Shown here piece after piece: positions 1 to 5,420 of a DNA stretch of 5,793 nt; position 1 is the first letter of the stretch; the number at the start of each line of letters is the position of its first letter. The DNA is taken from assembly GCA_041748615.1 (NCBI GenBank), contig JBGTCY010000223.1, forward strand, positions 1-5,793, given 5' to 3'. The notes under the pieces are model-generated. The model had not been told where the DNA came from, ran no database searches, and saw only the letters and a program-made list of their open reading frames with translations. Source of the stretch: JBGTCY01 sp041748615. Lineage in GTDB: Bacteria > Bacteroidota > Bacteroidia > Chitinophagales > CAIOSU01. Position numbers and translations under genes: made by a program.

Positions 1-1
1 T

Positions 2-49
2 GGGTTTATTTTTTTAGTGATAGCGGTCTATTTTATTTTCAAGAAATAA
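2..49 (+). CDS. 3' end of an unidentified membrane-protein gene (partial)
   Basis: Frame 2 is open from the window edge to a TAA at 47-49 and reads GFIFLVIAVYFIFKK. That is a run of about 13 hydrophobic residues followed by two lysines, as expected for the last transmembrane helix and short cytoplasmic tail of a membrane protein. The stop lies just before the hairpin at 51-80, so the gene would converge on the carbonic anhydrase gene. Only 15 codons are visible, so no family can be assigned. In AT-rich DNA a short hydrophobic frame can also arise by chance. The adjacent terminator and the otherwise empty left edge favour a real gene end. Confidence 0.45.
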   Translation, partial: GFIFLVIAVYFIFKK

Positions 50-50
50 A

Positions 51-80
51 AAACCCACACCTTGTTACAGATGCGGGTTT
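51..80 (-). terminator. Rho-independent terminator of the carbonic anhydrase gene
   Basis: Read on the minus strand, AAACCCGCA (80-72) pairs with TGTGGGTTT (59-51) over 9 bp with one G-U wobble, around a 12-nt loop. A T-rich run (TTTATTTCTT, 50-41) follows directly. It begins 22 bases past the carbonic anhydrase stop codon. On the plus strand the hairpin is followed by AGTCAATG rather than a T run, so it is mainly a minus-strand terminator. It may still slow transcription from the gene ending at 49. Confidence 0.8.
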
Positions 81-102
81 AGTCAATGCGGCATTGTGAT
101 TA

Positions 103-750
103 TTAAACAACCACTCCTTTATCAAACCGGTAAACTTCATGCAGTTCATTATTGTCCTTGACGGTCACTTCAAGGTCAACTAAAAAACCATTGTTGATAT
201 CATAAACCATCCCATGAACGGAGAGGTTAGCGCCTTTATTCCAGGCATTTTGGATGATGGATGTTTTTGTAAGATCATACACCTGTTCAATTACATTTAA
301 TTCAACAAAGCGCTTGCCGCGTTGTTCCGGTTCGCTGATAGACTCCAATTCAGCCTGATGCATTCTATAAACATCCTTGATGTGCCTCAGCCAGTTATCA
401 ATCAATCCGACTTGCATATTGCCCATCGCGGCTAATACTCCACCACAACCATAATGACCGCAAACAATGACATGTTTCACGCCCAACACATTGACTGAAT
501 AGTCCAGCACGCTCAACATGCTCATGTCCGTATGAATAACCATGTTGGCGATGTTGCGATGCACGAAAATTTCGCCTGGTAATGTTCCGGTGATTTCATT
601 TGCCGGAACGCGGCTGTCGGAACAGCCAATCCATAAGATGGGCGGTTTTTGACCTTTCGCAAGTTTTGAGAAAAACTCAGGATCCTTCTTATTCATTTTT
701 TCAACCCAATCGCGATTGCGTTTAAAAATATTTTCATAGGTAATTTCCAT
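103..750 (-). CDS. can: Beta-class carbonic anhydrase
   Basis: This encodes a zinc enzyme, probably cytoplasmic, that interconverts CO2 and bicarbonate, supplying bicarbonate for carboxylases and buffering pH. The ATG at 750 gives 215 residues, close to the roughly 220 of E. coli Can. The frame stays open upstream to a TTG at 843, but that extension would add a 31-residue hydrophobic tail, use a rare start and overlap the preceding gene, so I reject it. The zinc ligands of the family are present: Cys43 and Asp45 with the Asp-pairing Arg47 in WIGCSDSRVP, then His99 and Cys102 in CGHYGCGG. The segment GEIFVHRNIANMV (59-71) is the conserved active-site and dimer region. The body has no signal peptide. 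The small ORF ending at 809 lies 58 bp upstream on the same strand, and co-transcription is plausible. An A/T-only stretch with a TATATTTT box (779-772) precedes the start but has no matching -33 element. Confidence 0.95.
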   Translation of the reverse strand: MEITYENIFKRNRDWVEKMNKKDPEFFSKLAKGQKPPILWIGCSDSRVPANEITGTLPGEIFVHRNIANMVIHTDMSMLSVLDYSVNVLGVKHVIVCGHYGCGGVLAAMGNMQVGLIDNWLRHIKDVYRMHQAELESISEPEQRGKRFVELNVIEQVYDLTKTSIIQNAWNKGANLSVHGMVYDINNGFLVDLEVTVKDNNELHEVYRFDKGVVV

Positions 751-808
751 AGCATTTATATTAATTATTAAAAAATATATTAAAAATTCTAAAAAATGAC
801 TGCTGAAT

Positions 809-1126
809 TCAGGCTTGCTCAGGTGGTGGAGCGTTGATTTCAAAACTGTGCGGCAGGATGAGATTCAAAGAATAAAAATACCGGCAATCATTTTTTGATG
901 TATGAAATGAAAACCGGAGTTGATTTTTACTGATTTTATTTTCATCCGATTCAGTCACTTCTTGTTTTTCATTGCTTTCCATCGGCTCGTTTTCATCTTC
1001 GATTCCGATGCTGATTTCAGTTTTCAGATTTTCTGCAAAAGGGGAACGGAGAATATCTTTTCCCAAGATGAATATGGCGAGCGTTAAAACAAATAAAGCC
1101 AATTTTATTTTCATGAGAAATTCCAT
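809..1126 (-). CDS. Small exported or membrane-anchored protein of unknown function
   Basis: I do not recognise this 105-residue protein. Residues 1-22 combine a lysine (KIK, 6-8) with a hydrophobic core (LALFVLTLAIFIL), which suggests a signal peptide or uncleaved N-terminal anchor; there is no clear AxA cleavage site and no lipobox. Residues 43-65 are strongly acidic and low in complexity, rich in E, D, N and S. The C-terminal part (69-105) looks folded, with alternating aromatic and hydrophobic residues, a single cysteine (Cys81), a short LPHSF motif and a proline-rich end, APPPEQA. An in-frame ATG at 1114 (MKIKLALF...) is an equally good or better start, because a TAAATTTA box (1138-1131) lies only 4 bp before the first ATG. 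It sits between kbl (105-bp gap) and carbonic anhydrase (58-bp gap), all on the same strand. An orderly signal-linker-domain architecture argues for a real gene; its function is unknown. Confidence 0.7.
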   Translation of the reverse strand: MEFLMKIKLALFVLTLAIFILGKDILRSPFAENLKTEISIGIEDENEPMESNEKQEVTESDENKISKNQLRFSFHTSKNDCRYFYSLNLILPHSFEINAPPPEQA

Positions 1127-1164
1127 AAAGTAAATTTATGAATTCTGGAATCATCCTCTTTTTT

Positions 1165-1180
1165 ATTTAACCGACAAAGG
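1165..1180. promoter_or_regulatory. Copy 1 of a shared 16-bp intergenic motif
   Basis: The plus strand reads ATTTAACCGACAAAGG. The same word with a single C-to-T change occurs at 5260-5275. This copy lies 38 bp upstream of the ATG of the small ORF at 1126, inside the 105-bp gap after kbl. Read toward that gene it is CCTTTGTCGGTTAAAT. A regulator or sigma-factor site is possible, but no binding protein can be named from sequence. Confidence 0.35.
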
Positions 1181-1231
1181 ATATTTTTAAGATTAATTAA
1201 CAGCTCTTTTTTTTAAAAAATAATTGAGGAA

Positions 1232-2434
1232 TTAAACAGACGCTTTTGATGGATGTTCAATTTCCTCCCTTACTTCTGTGAAAGCTTTCACGGCTTTATC
1301 CAAATGTTCGCGTTCATGCACTGCGGAAATCTGTACCCTGATGCGGGCTTGCCCTTTCGCAACCACCGGAAAGAAGAAACCGATAGCATAGATTCCTTTA
1401 TCCAACAGCTTTTCAGCCATTTTTTGCGCTAGCACCGCATCGTAGAGCATAATAGGAACAATCGGATGTTCTCCGGGTTTGATGTCAAAACCGGCAGCCG
1501 TCATTTTTTCACGGAAATAACGGGTGTTAGTTTCTAATTTATCCCGCAAGGCTGTTGTTTCAGAAAGCATGTCCAATACAGCAATCGAAGCGCCCACAAT
1601 CGAAGGTGCTAATGTGTTGGAAAAAAGATACGGGCGCGAGCGTTGTCTCAGCAATTCTATAATTTCTTTTTTTGCAGAAACAAATCCGCCTAACGCGCCT
1701 CCCAATGCTTTTCCGAGTGTGCCGGTGATGATATCCATTTTGTCCATCACGCCATGATGTTCATGTACGCCTCTTCCGGTTTTGCCCATGAATCCGGTTG
1801 AATGACATTCATCAGACATCACCAGTGCGTCATATTTTTCTGCCAATGCACAGATTATATCCAACTGCGCGATGGTGCCATCCATAGAAAAAACTCCGTC
1901 AGTGACAATGATGCGACTTCGTGCTCCCGATGCTTCTTTCAATTTAAATTCAAGGTCCGCCATGTCATTATGTTTGAAGCGAAAGCGCTGCGCCTTGCAT
2001 AAACGAATGCCGTCAATGATTGAAGCATGATTGAGTTCATCCGAAATAATAGCGTCTTGTTCATTAAACAACGGTTCGAAAACTCCGCCATTTGCATCAA
2101 AACAAGCGGCATACAGAATGGTGTCTTCCATTCCTAAAAAATCCGCAATCTTTTTTTCCAGTGTTTTATGAATATCCTGCGTGCCGCAAATAAATCGAAC
2201 GGAAGACATCCCGTAACCATGTGTATCAATCGCTTGTTTTGCAGCTTCCGTCACTTTAGGATGTGAGGATAATCCGAGGTAATTATTCGCGCAGAAATTT
2301 ATCACCGACTTGCCGGTGCTTGTTTTGATTTCAGCGCCCTGCGGGGTGGTGATGACGCGTTCTTTTTTAAATAACCCGGCATCATTGATTTCCTGTAATT
2401 CCTCAGAGAGGCGATTTTGAACTGAATGGTACAT
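1232..2434 (-). CDS. kbl: Glycine C-acetyltransferase (2-amino-3-ketobutyrate CoA ligase)
   Basis: This PLP enzyme of the alpha-oxoamine synthase family acts in the cytoplasm. It cleaves 2-amino-3-ketobutyrate with CoA to glycine and acetyl-CoA, the second step of threonine breakdown after threonine dehydrogenase. At 400 residues it is nearly the same length as E. coli KBL (398) and aligns along its whole length from memory. Diagnostic segments are INFCANNYLGL (45-55), SVRFICGTQD (78-87), FDANGG (112-117), LNHASI (134-139) with PLP-stacking His136, and SDECHSTGF (207-215) with PLP-binding Asp208 and His211. The Schiff-base lysine is Lys242 in GTLGKALGG. SRPYLFSN (266-273) and GQARIR (361-366) complete the active site. 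These favour KBL over the related BioF, HemA or serine palmitoyltransferase enzymes. E. coli has DDSHAVG where this protein has DECHSTG; I believe that is a lineage variant with the key Asp and His kept. No tdh gene is in the window. The start ATG at 2434 has no Shine-Dalgarno sequence. Confidence 0.95.
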   Translation of the reverse strand: MYHSVQNRLSEELQEINDAGLFKKERVITTPQGAEIKTSTGKSVINFCANNYLGLSSHPKVTEAAKQAIDTHGYGMSSVRFICGTQDIHKTLEKKIADFLGMEDTILYAACFDANGGVFEPLFNEQDAIISDELNHASIIDGIRLCKAQRFRFKHNDMADLEFKLKEASGARSRIIVTDGVFSMDGTIAQLDIICALAEKYDALVMSDECHSTGFMGKTGRGVHEHHGVMDKMDIITGTLGKALGGALGGFVSAKKEIIELLRQRSRPYLFSNTLAPSIVGASIAVLDMLSETTALRDKLETNTRYFREKMTAAGFDIKPGEHPIVPIMLYDAVLAQKMAEKLLDKGIYAIGFFFPVVAKGQARIRVQISAVHEREHLDKAVKAFTEVREEIEHPSKASV

Positions 2435-2450
2435 GACTGATTGTTTTGAG

Positions 2451-2458
2451 CAAATATA
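2451..2458 (-). promoter_or_regulatory. Probable -7 box of the kbl promoter (Bacteroidota type)
   Basis: On the minus strand this reads TATATTTG, an exact match to the Bacteroidota primary-sigma -7 consensus TAnnTTTG. It ends 16 bp before the kbl ATG, so the leader would be only about ten bases. I could not find a clear TTG -33 element at the expected spacing, so the call rests on the -7 box and its position. Confidence 0.45.
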
Positions 2459-2459
2459 A

Positions 2460-2513
2460 AAGGGTATTTCTAAGAATTGATAATTCCCGGAAGCCCTTCT
2501 GAATAAGGGTATT
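2460..2513. repeat. Pair of 9-bp direct repeats in the kbl/pdhB divergent gap
   Basis: The word AAGGGTATT occurs exactly at 2460-2468 and again at 2505-2513, with starts 45 bp apart, or a little over four helical turns. The second copy is also the right arm of a small inverted repeat, CCCTT (2494-2498) with AAGGG (2505-2509). The first copy abuts the kbl -7 box and the second sits just before the pdhB -7-like box. A regulator binding both sites is possible but unproven. Confidence 0.3.
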
Positions 2514-2516
2514 CAT

Positions 2517-2524
2517 TATCTTTA
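2517..2524 (+). promoter_or_regulatory. Possible -7 box of the pdhB promoter
   Basis: TATCTTTA matches TAnnTTTG at all fixed positions except the last. It ends 16 bp before the pdhB ATG, the same distance as the kbl box on the other strand. No convincing TTG element lies about 20 bp upstream. The leader would be short and has no Shine-Dalgarno sequence. Confidence 0.35.
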
Positions 2525-2540
2525 CCGAAAAATATTAGTA

Positions 2541-3521
2541 ATGAGAGAAATCAGATTTCGAGAAGCGCTACGTGAAGCGATGGCGGAAGAAATGAGAAGG
2601 GATGAAAATGTGTTCCTGATGGGGGAGGAGGTAGCCGAATATAATGGAGCTTATAAGGTGAGCGAAGGTATGCTGGAAGAATTTGGACCGAAAAGAGTGA
2701 TTGATACGCCTATTTCAGAATTGGGATTTGCGGGTGTTGGCGTTGGGGCTGCCATGAATGGCTTGCGTCCGGTTGTGGAATTTATGACCTGGAATTTCGC
2801 GCTGCTGGCATTCGACCAGATTATCAACTCAGCCGCGAAAATTCATGCGATGTCAGCCGGACAGTTTCATGCACCGATTGTGTTCAGGGGACCTTCCGGT
2901 TCTGCCGGTCAGTTAGGTGCGCAGCATTCACAGTCATTTGAAAGCTGGCTGGCGAATTGCCCAGGGTTGAAAGTGATTTCACCGTCAAATCCCAAAGACG
3001 CGAAAGGTCTGCTAAAGTCCGCAATTCGTGATGACGACCCTGTTATTTTCATGGAATCAGAATTAATGTATTCGGATAAAGGTGAGGTGCCCGAGGAGGA
3101 ATACGTTATTCCAATTGGTAAAGCGGAAGTGAAAAAAGAAGGTTCGGATGTGACGATAATTTCTTTTAATAAAATGATGAAAGTGGCGCTGAAAGCAGCG
3201 GAGGAATTGGAAAGCGAAAATATTTCTGCTGAAGTCATTGACTTGAGAACGATTCGTCCGTTGGATATTGAAACGATTCTTCAATCCGTCAAAAAAACAA
3301 ACCGAGTAGTGGTTGTGGATGAATCATGGCCCCTTGCATCGGTATCTTCTGAAATTGCTTACCGGATTCAAAGGGAATCTTTTGATTATTTAGATGCTCC
3401 GGTGTTTAGAGTAAACGGAGCTGACTCATCCATGCATTATGCGCCAACTTTAGTGGAAGCGTATCTGCCAAGTCCTGAAAAAACAATTAAGGCGGTGAAG
3501 GCGGTTTTATATAGAGATTAG
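2541..3521 (+). CDS. pdhB: Pyruvate dehydrogenase E1 component, beta subunit
   Basis: This is the beta half of the alpha2-beta2 thiamine-diphosphate E1 enzyme, which decarboxylates pyruvate and passes the acetyl group to the E2 lipoyl domain. At 326 residues it has the usual length. It matches human PDHB almost in register: FLMGEEVAEYNGAYKVSEG (25-43), DTPISELGFAG (55-65) with Glu60 equivalent to the Glu59 that activates the thiamine ring, EFMTWNFALLAFDQIINSAAK (80-100) and QHSQSFESW (128-136) with His129. CPGLKVISPS follows, and the C-terminal transketolase-like domain begins near residue 195. GPSGSAGQLGAQHSQ and the GAYKVS segment favour pyruvate over branched-chain 2-oxoacid dehydrogenase. 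The E1 alpha gene, expected next door in many bacteria, is absent, so the subunits are encoded apart. The ATG is preceded by A-rich DNA without a Shine-Dalgarno sequence. The gene is divergent from kbl and ends 24 bp before the hairpin at 3545. Confidence 0.95.
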   Translation: MREIRFREALREAMAEEMRRDENVFLMGEEVAEYNGAYKVSEGMLEEFGPKRVIDTPISELGFAGVGVGAAMNGLRPVVEFMTWNFALLAFDQIINSAAKIHAMSAGQFHAPIVFRGPSGSAGQLGAQHSQSFESWLANCPGLKVISPSNPKDAKGLLKSAIRDDDPVIFMESELMYSDKGEVPEEEYVIPIGKAEVKKEGSDVTIISFNKMMKVALKAAEELESENISAEVIDLRTIRPLDIETILQSVKKTNRVVVVDESWPLASVSSEIAYRIQRESFDYLDAPVFRVNGADSSMHYAPTLVEAYLPSPEKTIKAVKAVLYRD

Positions 3522-3544
3522 AATTCTGTGAACTGACATAAAAA

Positions 3545-3573
3545 AGAGGAGTCCGCATAAAGCGGACTCCTCT
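3545..3573 (-). terminator. Strong rho-independent terminator of the DegP-like gene, at the convergent junction with pdhB
   Basis: GAGGAGTCCGC (3546-3556) and GCGGACTCCTC (3562-3572) form a perfect 11-bp stem with a 5-nt loop, and an A-T pair extends it to 12 bp. On the minus strand it is followed directly by a run of six T residues, giving an ideal intrinsic terminator 58 bases after the protease stop codon. On the plus strand the stem is preceded by A residues but followed by CTCATGC, so it ends pdhB transcription less well, or only by blocking read-through. Confidence 0.9.
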
Positions 3574-3575
3574 CT

Positions 3576-3592
3576 CATGCAAGGGATGCATG
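3576..3592. repeat. Small perfect hairpin next to the terminator
   Basis: CATGCA (3576-3581) and TGCATG (3587-3592) form a perfect 6-bp stem around AGGGA. It lies 2 bp from the terminator hairpin, between it and the protease stop codon, so the protease transcript would end in two tandem hairpins. A role in 3'-end stability is possible, but nothing further is visible. Confidence 0.4.
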
Positions 3593-3631
3593 AACCAACC
3601 GATATTTTAAGAGAGTTACCCTCTATGTTTC

Positions 3632-5119
3632 TTATAACCCAAACGCGTAATAATAAGTGCCCGAATATTCAGGATATACTCCTTCAACCATCACGCCACC
3701 TTTTTTATCCTGTAGTATTTTAACAATATCATCCACTTTATTCACCGTTTGTTTATCAATTTTTGTGATAATAAAGCCCTGCCGCATATCTGTAAATTTT
3801 TTTACTTTACCGTCCCTGATAACATTCACTTTCACGCCATTCGTCAACCCTAAATCCTTCATTTCATTTTTTGTGAGTTCAACCAATTCAACACCTAACG
3901 CGTCCATAATGTTCACTTTAGCTTTGGTTAAAAATTCGGTGCCGCGGTCTTTATTTTTCAGGGTAATGACTGCTTCTTTGATTTTTCCTTCCCTGATGTA
4001 AATGACATTAATAGCGTCTCCGGGACGATATTGAGCAACCACTTCCTGAAGAAAGGGGGCGCTGTTCACCGGAATTCCGTTAATTGAACGAATCACATCT
4101 TTCTTTTTCAGTCCGGCATCATTTGCAGCGCTGCCTTCCTGTATTTCTTCAATTAGCACTCCGTTAAAATCTGATAACGTCAGTTCTTTTGCAATCTCAG
4201 TGTCTATATTGCGAATGGTCACCCCGAGAAAACCACGCTGAACGATTCCAAATTCTTTCAAATCTTCCACAACTTTTCTGACAAGATTTGAAGGAACGGC
4301 AAATGAATAACCCGCGTAAGTTCCGGTTGGCGAAGCAATTGCCGTATTGATACCCACTAATCTTCCGTAAATATCAACTAATGCTCCTCCGCTGTTGCCG
4401 GGATTAACAGCGGCATCCGTTTGAATAAAGGACTCGATGGCAGTCTGGCTTTCCAAAATATTGATGTTTCTCCCTTTGGCGCTGACGATTCCGGCTGTAA
4501 CCGTTGATGCAAGATTAAACGGATTGCCGACCGCTACGACCCATGCGCCAACTTCAAGCGAGTCAGAATTGCCGAAATCTATAAAAGGTAAATCATTCAT
4601 ATCAATCTTCAATAATGCAAGGTCGGTGGATGGGTCTGTGCCAATCAAAGTGGCCGTATATTTCCTGCTGTCATTCATGGTGATTTCTATTTCATCCGCT
4701 CCGCGAATGACATGATTATTTGTAACAATGTACCCTTCCGGAGAAACAATCACCCCTGAACCTGATGCAAGTTGCGGTTGCGAATGATTGTTGCCCGGAG
4801 GAATACCAAACCAGAAATCTTCTCCGAAAAAGTCTTTAAACGGGTTGTAAGGCTGAGTTCTTTGTGTTTGTTTCGGCAGCGCTTTGGAGGTGACATGCAC
4901 AACACCCGGAGTCGTGACTTTTGCCGCGTAAGTGAAATCAAAAGGCTTTGCCATGTCGCGGGGGATTGTACCGGTATAATTGGCAAACCTCACCGGCTGA
5001 ACTTCTCTAATGGTGATGGTAGATGATTCTTTCTGAAATTTTTTCAAAATAATGAAGGATGTAGCCGCGCTGAGAATTACTGAAATCATGATGACGCTAA
5101 GGATGGTTCTTTTTTTCAT
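3632..5119 (-). CDS. degP: Do/HtrA-family periplasmic serine protease (DegP/DegQ-like)
   Basis: This is an envelope serine protease and chaperone that degrades or holds misfolded exported proteins. The ATG at 5119 gives 495 residues beginning MKKRTILSVIM, with a membrane anchor or signal at about 5-25. The longer open frame begins with TTG at 5197 and would place 26 polar residues before the signal, so I reject it. The protease domain covers about 60-290. The catalytic triad is His136 (TNNHVI), Asp166 (STDLALLKI) and Ser243 (GNSGGAL), with spacing like E. coli DegP. A proline- and glutamine-rich segment with aromatic residues (82-117) precedes GSGVIVSP and corresponds to the LA loop. PDZ1 runs from about 296, with carboxylate-binding loop GFLGV, to 390. 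A divergent second PDZ covers about 405-480. The protein ends in the aromatic tail GTYYYAFGL, which could itself be a PDZ ligand (inference). The gene converges on pdhB and ends in a strong terminator. A 16-bp motif lies 140 bp upstream of its start. Confidence 0.95.
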   Translation of the reverse strand: MKKRTILSVIMISVILSAATSFIILKKFQKESSTITIREVQPVRFANYTGTIPRDMAKPFDFTYAAKVTTPGVVHVTSKALPKQTQRTQPYNPFKDFFGEDFWFGIPPGNNHSQPQLASGSGVIVSPEGYIVTNNHVIRGADEIEITMNDSRKYTATLIGTDPSTDLALLKIDMNDLPFIDFGNSDSLEVGAWVVAVGNPFNLASTVTAGIVSAKGRNINILESQTAIESFIQTDAAVNPGNSGGALVDIYGRLVGINTAIASPTGTYAGYSFAVPSNLVRKVVEDLKEFGIVQRGFLGVTIRNIDTEIAKELTLSDFNGVLIEEIQEGSAANDAGLKKKDVIRSINGIPVNSAPFLQEVVAQYRPGDAINVIYIREGKIKEAVITLKNKDRGTEFLTKAKVNIMDALGVELVELTKNEMKDLGLTNGVKVNVIRDGKVKKFTDMRQGFIITKIDKQTVNKVDDIVKILQDKKGGVMVEGVYPEYSGTYYYAFGL

Positions 5120-5259
5120 TGCTTCAAAATTTTTGGTTTGGTTAATGCTTTTGCAATTTTTATGCCTAAGCACGTTGAATAACCGCTTAAACACCAATGT
5201 GAACTAAAAAGTATCATTCTAACAGTAATTTTGACAGGATTTATATTTTGTTTAACACA

Positions 5260-5275
5260 ATTTAACTGACAAAGG
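5260..5275. promoter_or_regulatory. Copy 2 of the shared 16-bp intergenic motif
   Basis: The plus strand reads ATTTAACTGACAAAGG, 15 of 16 identical to 1165-1180. It lies 140 bp upstream of the degP ATG in the same orientation relative to the downstream gene as copy 1. Its left half is the second of two TTTAAC words spaced one helical turn apart (5251 and 5261), which is a pattern suited to a protein binding one face of the DNA. Confidence 0.35.
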
Positions 5276-5345
5276 TTTTATTTCGTTTTGCTGAAACAAG
5301 AAGTGCACAACAAATTGTCGCGTTTCATAAAAGAAGAGCCGAGCC

Positions 5346-5420
5346 GTCATCCTGTGCTTGTCAAAGGATAGCGCAGGTAATCTCCACTCTTCGATTAACT
5401 CAGAGTGACCCGGGAACGAC
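5346..5420. repeat. REP-like two-hairpin intergenic element
   Basis: The element contains two adjacent hairpins. Hairpin 1 pairs CCTGTGCT (5351-5358) with AGCGCAGG (5370-5377), 8 bp with one G-U. Hairpin 2 pairs CACTCT (5385-5390) with AGAGTG (5402-5407). Both loops are 11 nt. A competing pairing within hairpin 1, ATCCT (5349-5353) with AGGAT (5365-5369), also leaves an 11-nt loop. GTC at the left edge and GAC at the right could close the whole unit. From memory, the words GTCATCCTG...CTTGTC.AAGGAT and CGATT.ACTCAGAGTGACC resemble dispersed intergenic repeats common in Bacteroidota and some other bacterial genomes. It is more GC-rich than its surroundings. Only one copy lies in the window, so repetition is not shown here. 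It is not a terminator, because no T run follows. Confidence 0.6.

Noticed and set aside
751..843. N-terminal extension of carbonic anhydrase from a TTG at 843
   Set aside because: It adds an unconserved hydrophobic tail, uses a rare start, overlaps the upstream ORF, and the ATG at 750 gives the family's normal N-terminus.
1207..1222. T8A6 tract after kbl as a terminator
   Set aside because: The TTTTTTAAAAAA palindrome is A/T-only with no GC stem, so it is unlikely to terminate; read-through from kbl into the small ORF remains possible.
1524..2002. Plus-strand open frames inside kbl (1524-1757, 1802-2002)
   Set aside because: They are antisense to a well-conserved enzyme, show no recognisable protein features and follow from its codon pattern.
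2909..3284. Minus-strand open frames inside pdhB
   Set aside because: They overlap the conserved pdhB coding sequence antisense and have low-quality composition (phenylalanine-, serine- and histidine-rich).
3657..5026. Additional open frames overlapping the DegP-like gene on both strands (3657-4001, 4437-4715, 4750-4986, 4772-5026)
   Set aside because: The protease frame is complete with an intact catalytic triad and PDZ domains; the others are shadows, and the minus-strand one at 4750-4986 is only a shifted frame of the same gene.
5120..5197. N-terminal extension of the DegP-like protease from a TTG at 5197
   Set aside because: It would put 26 polar residues before an otherwise textbook signal or anchor starting MKKRTILSV at 5119.
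5231..5250. TTGACA (5231-5236) followed by TATATTTTG (5242-5250) as a plus-strand promoter for dapF
   Set aside because: The two boxes are only about 5 bp apart, too close for either the E. coli or the Bacteroidota spacing.
5346..5420. tRNA or riboswitch in the two-hairpin region
   Set aside because: There is no acceptor stem, anticodon or T-arm pattern, and no riboswitch core I recognise; the fit is better to a dispersed repeat.
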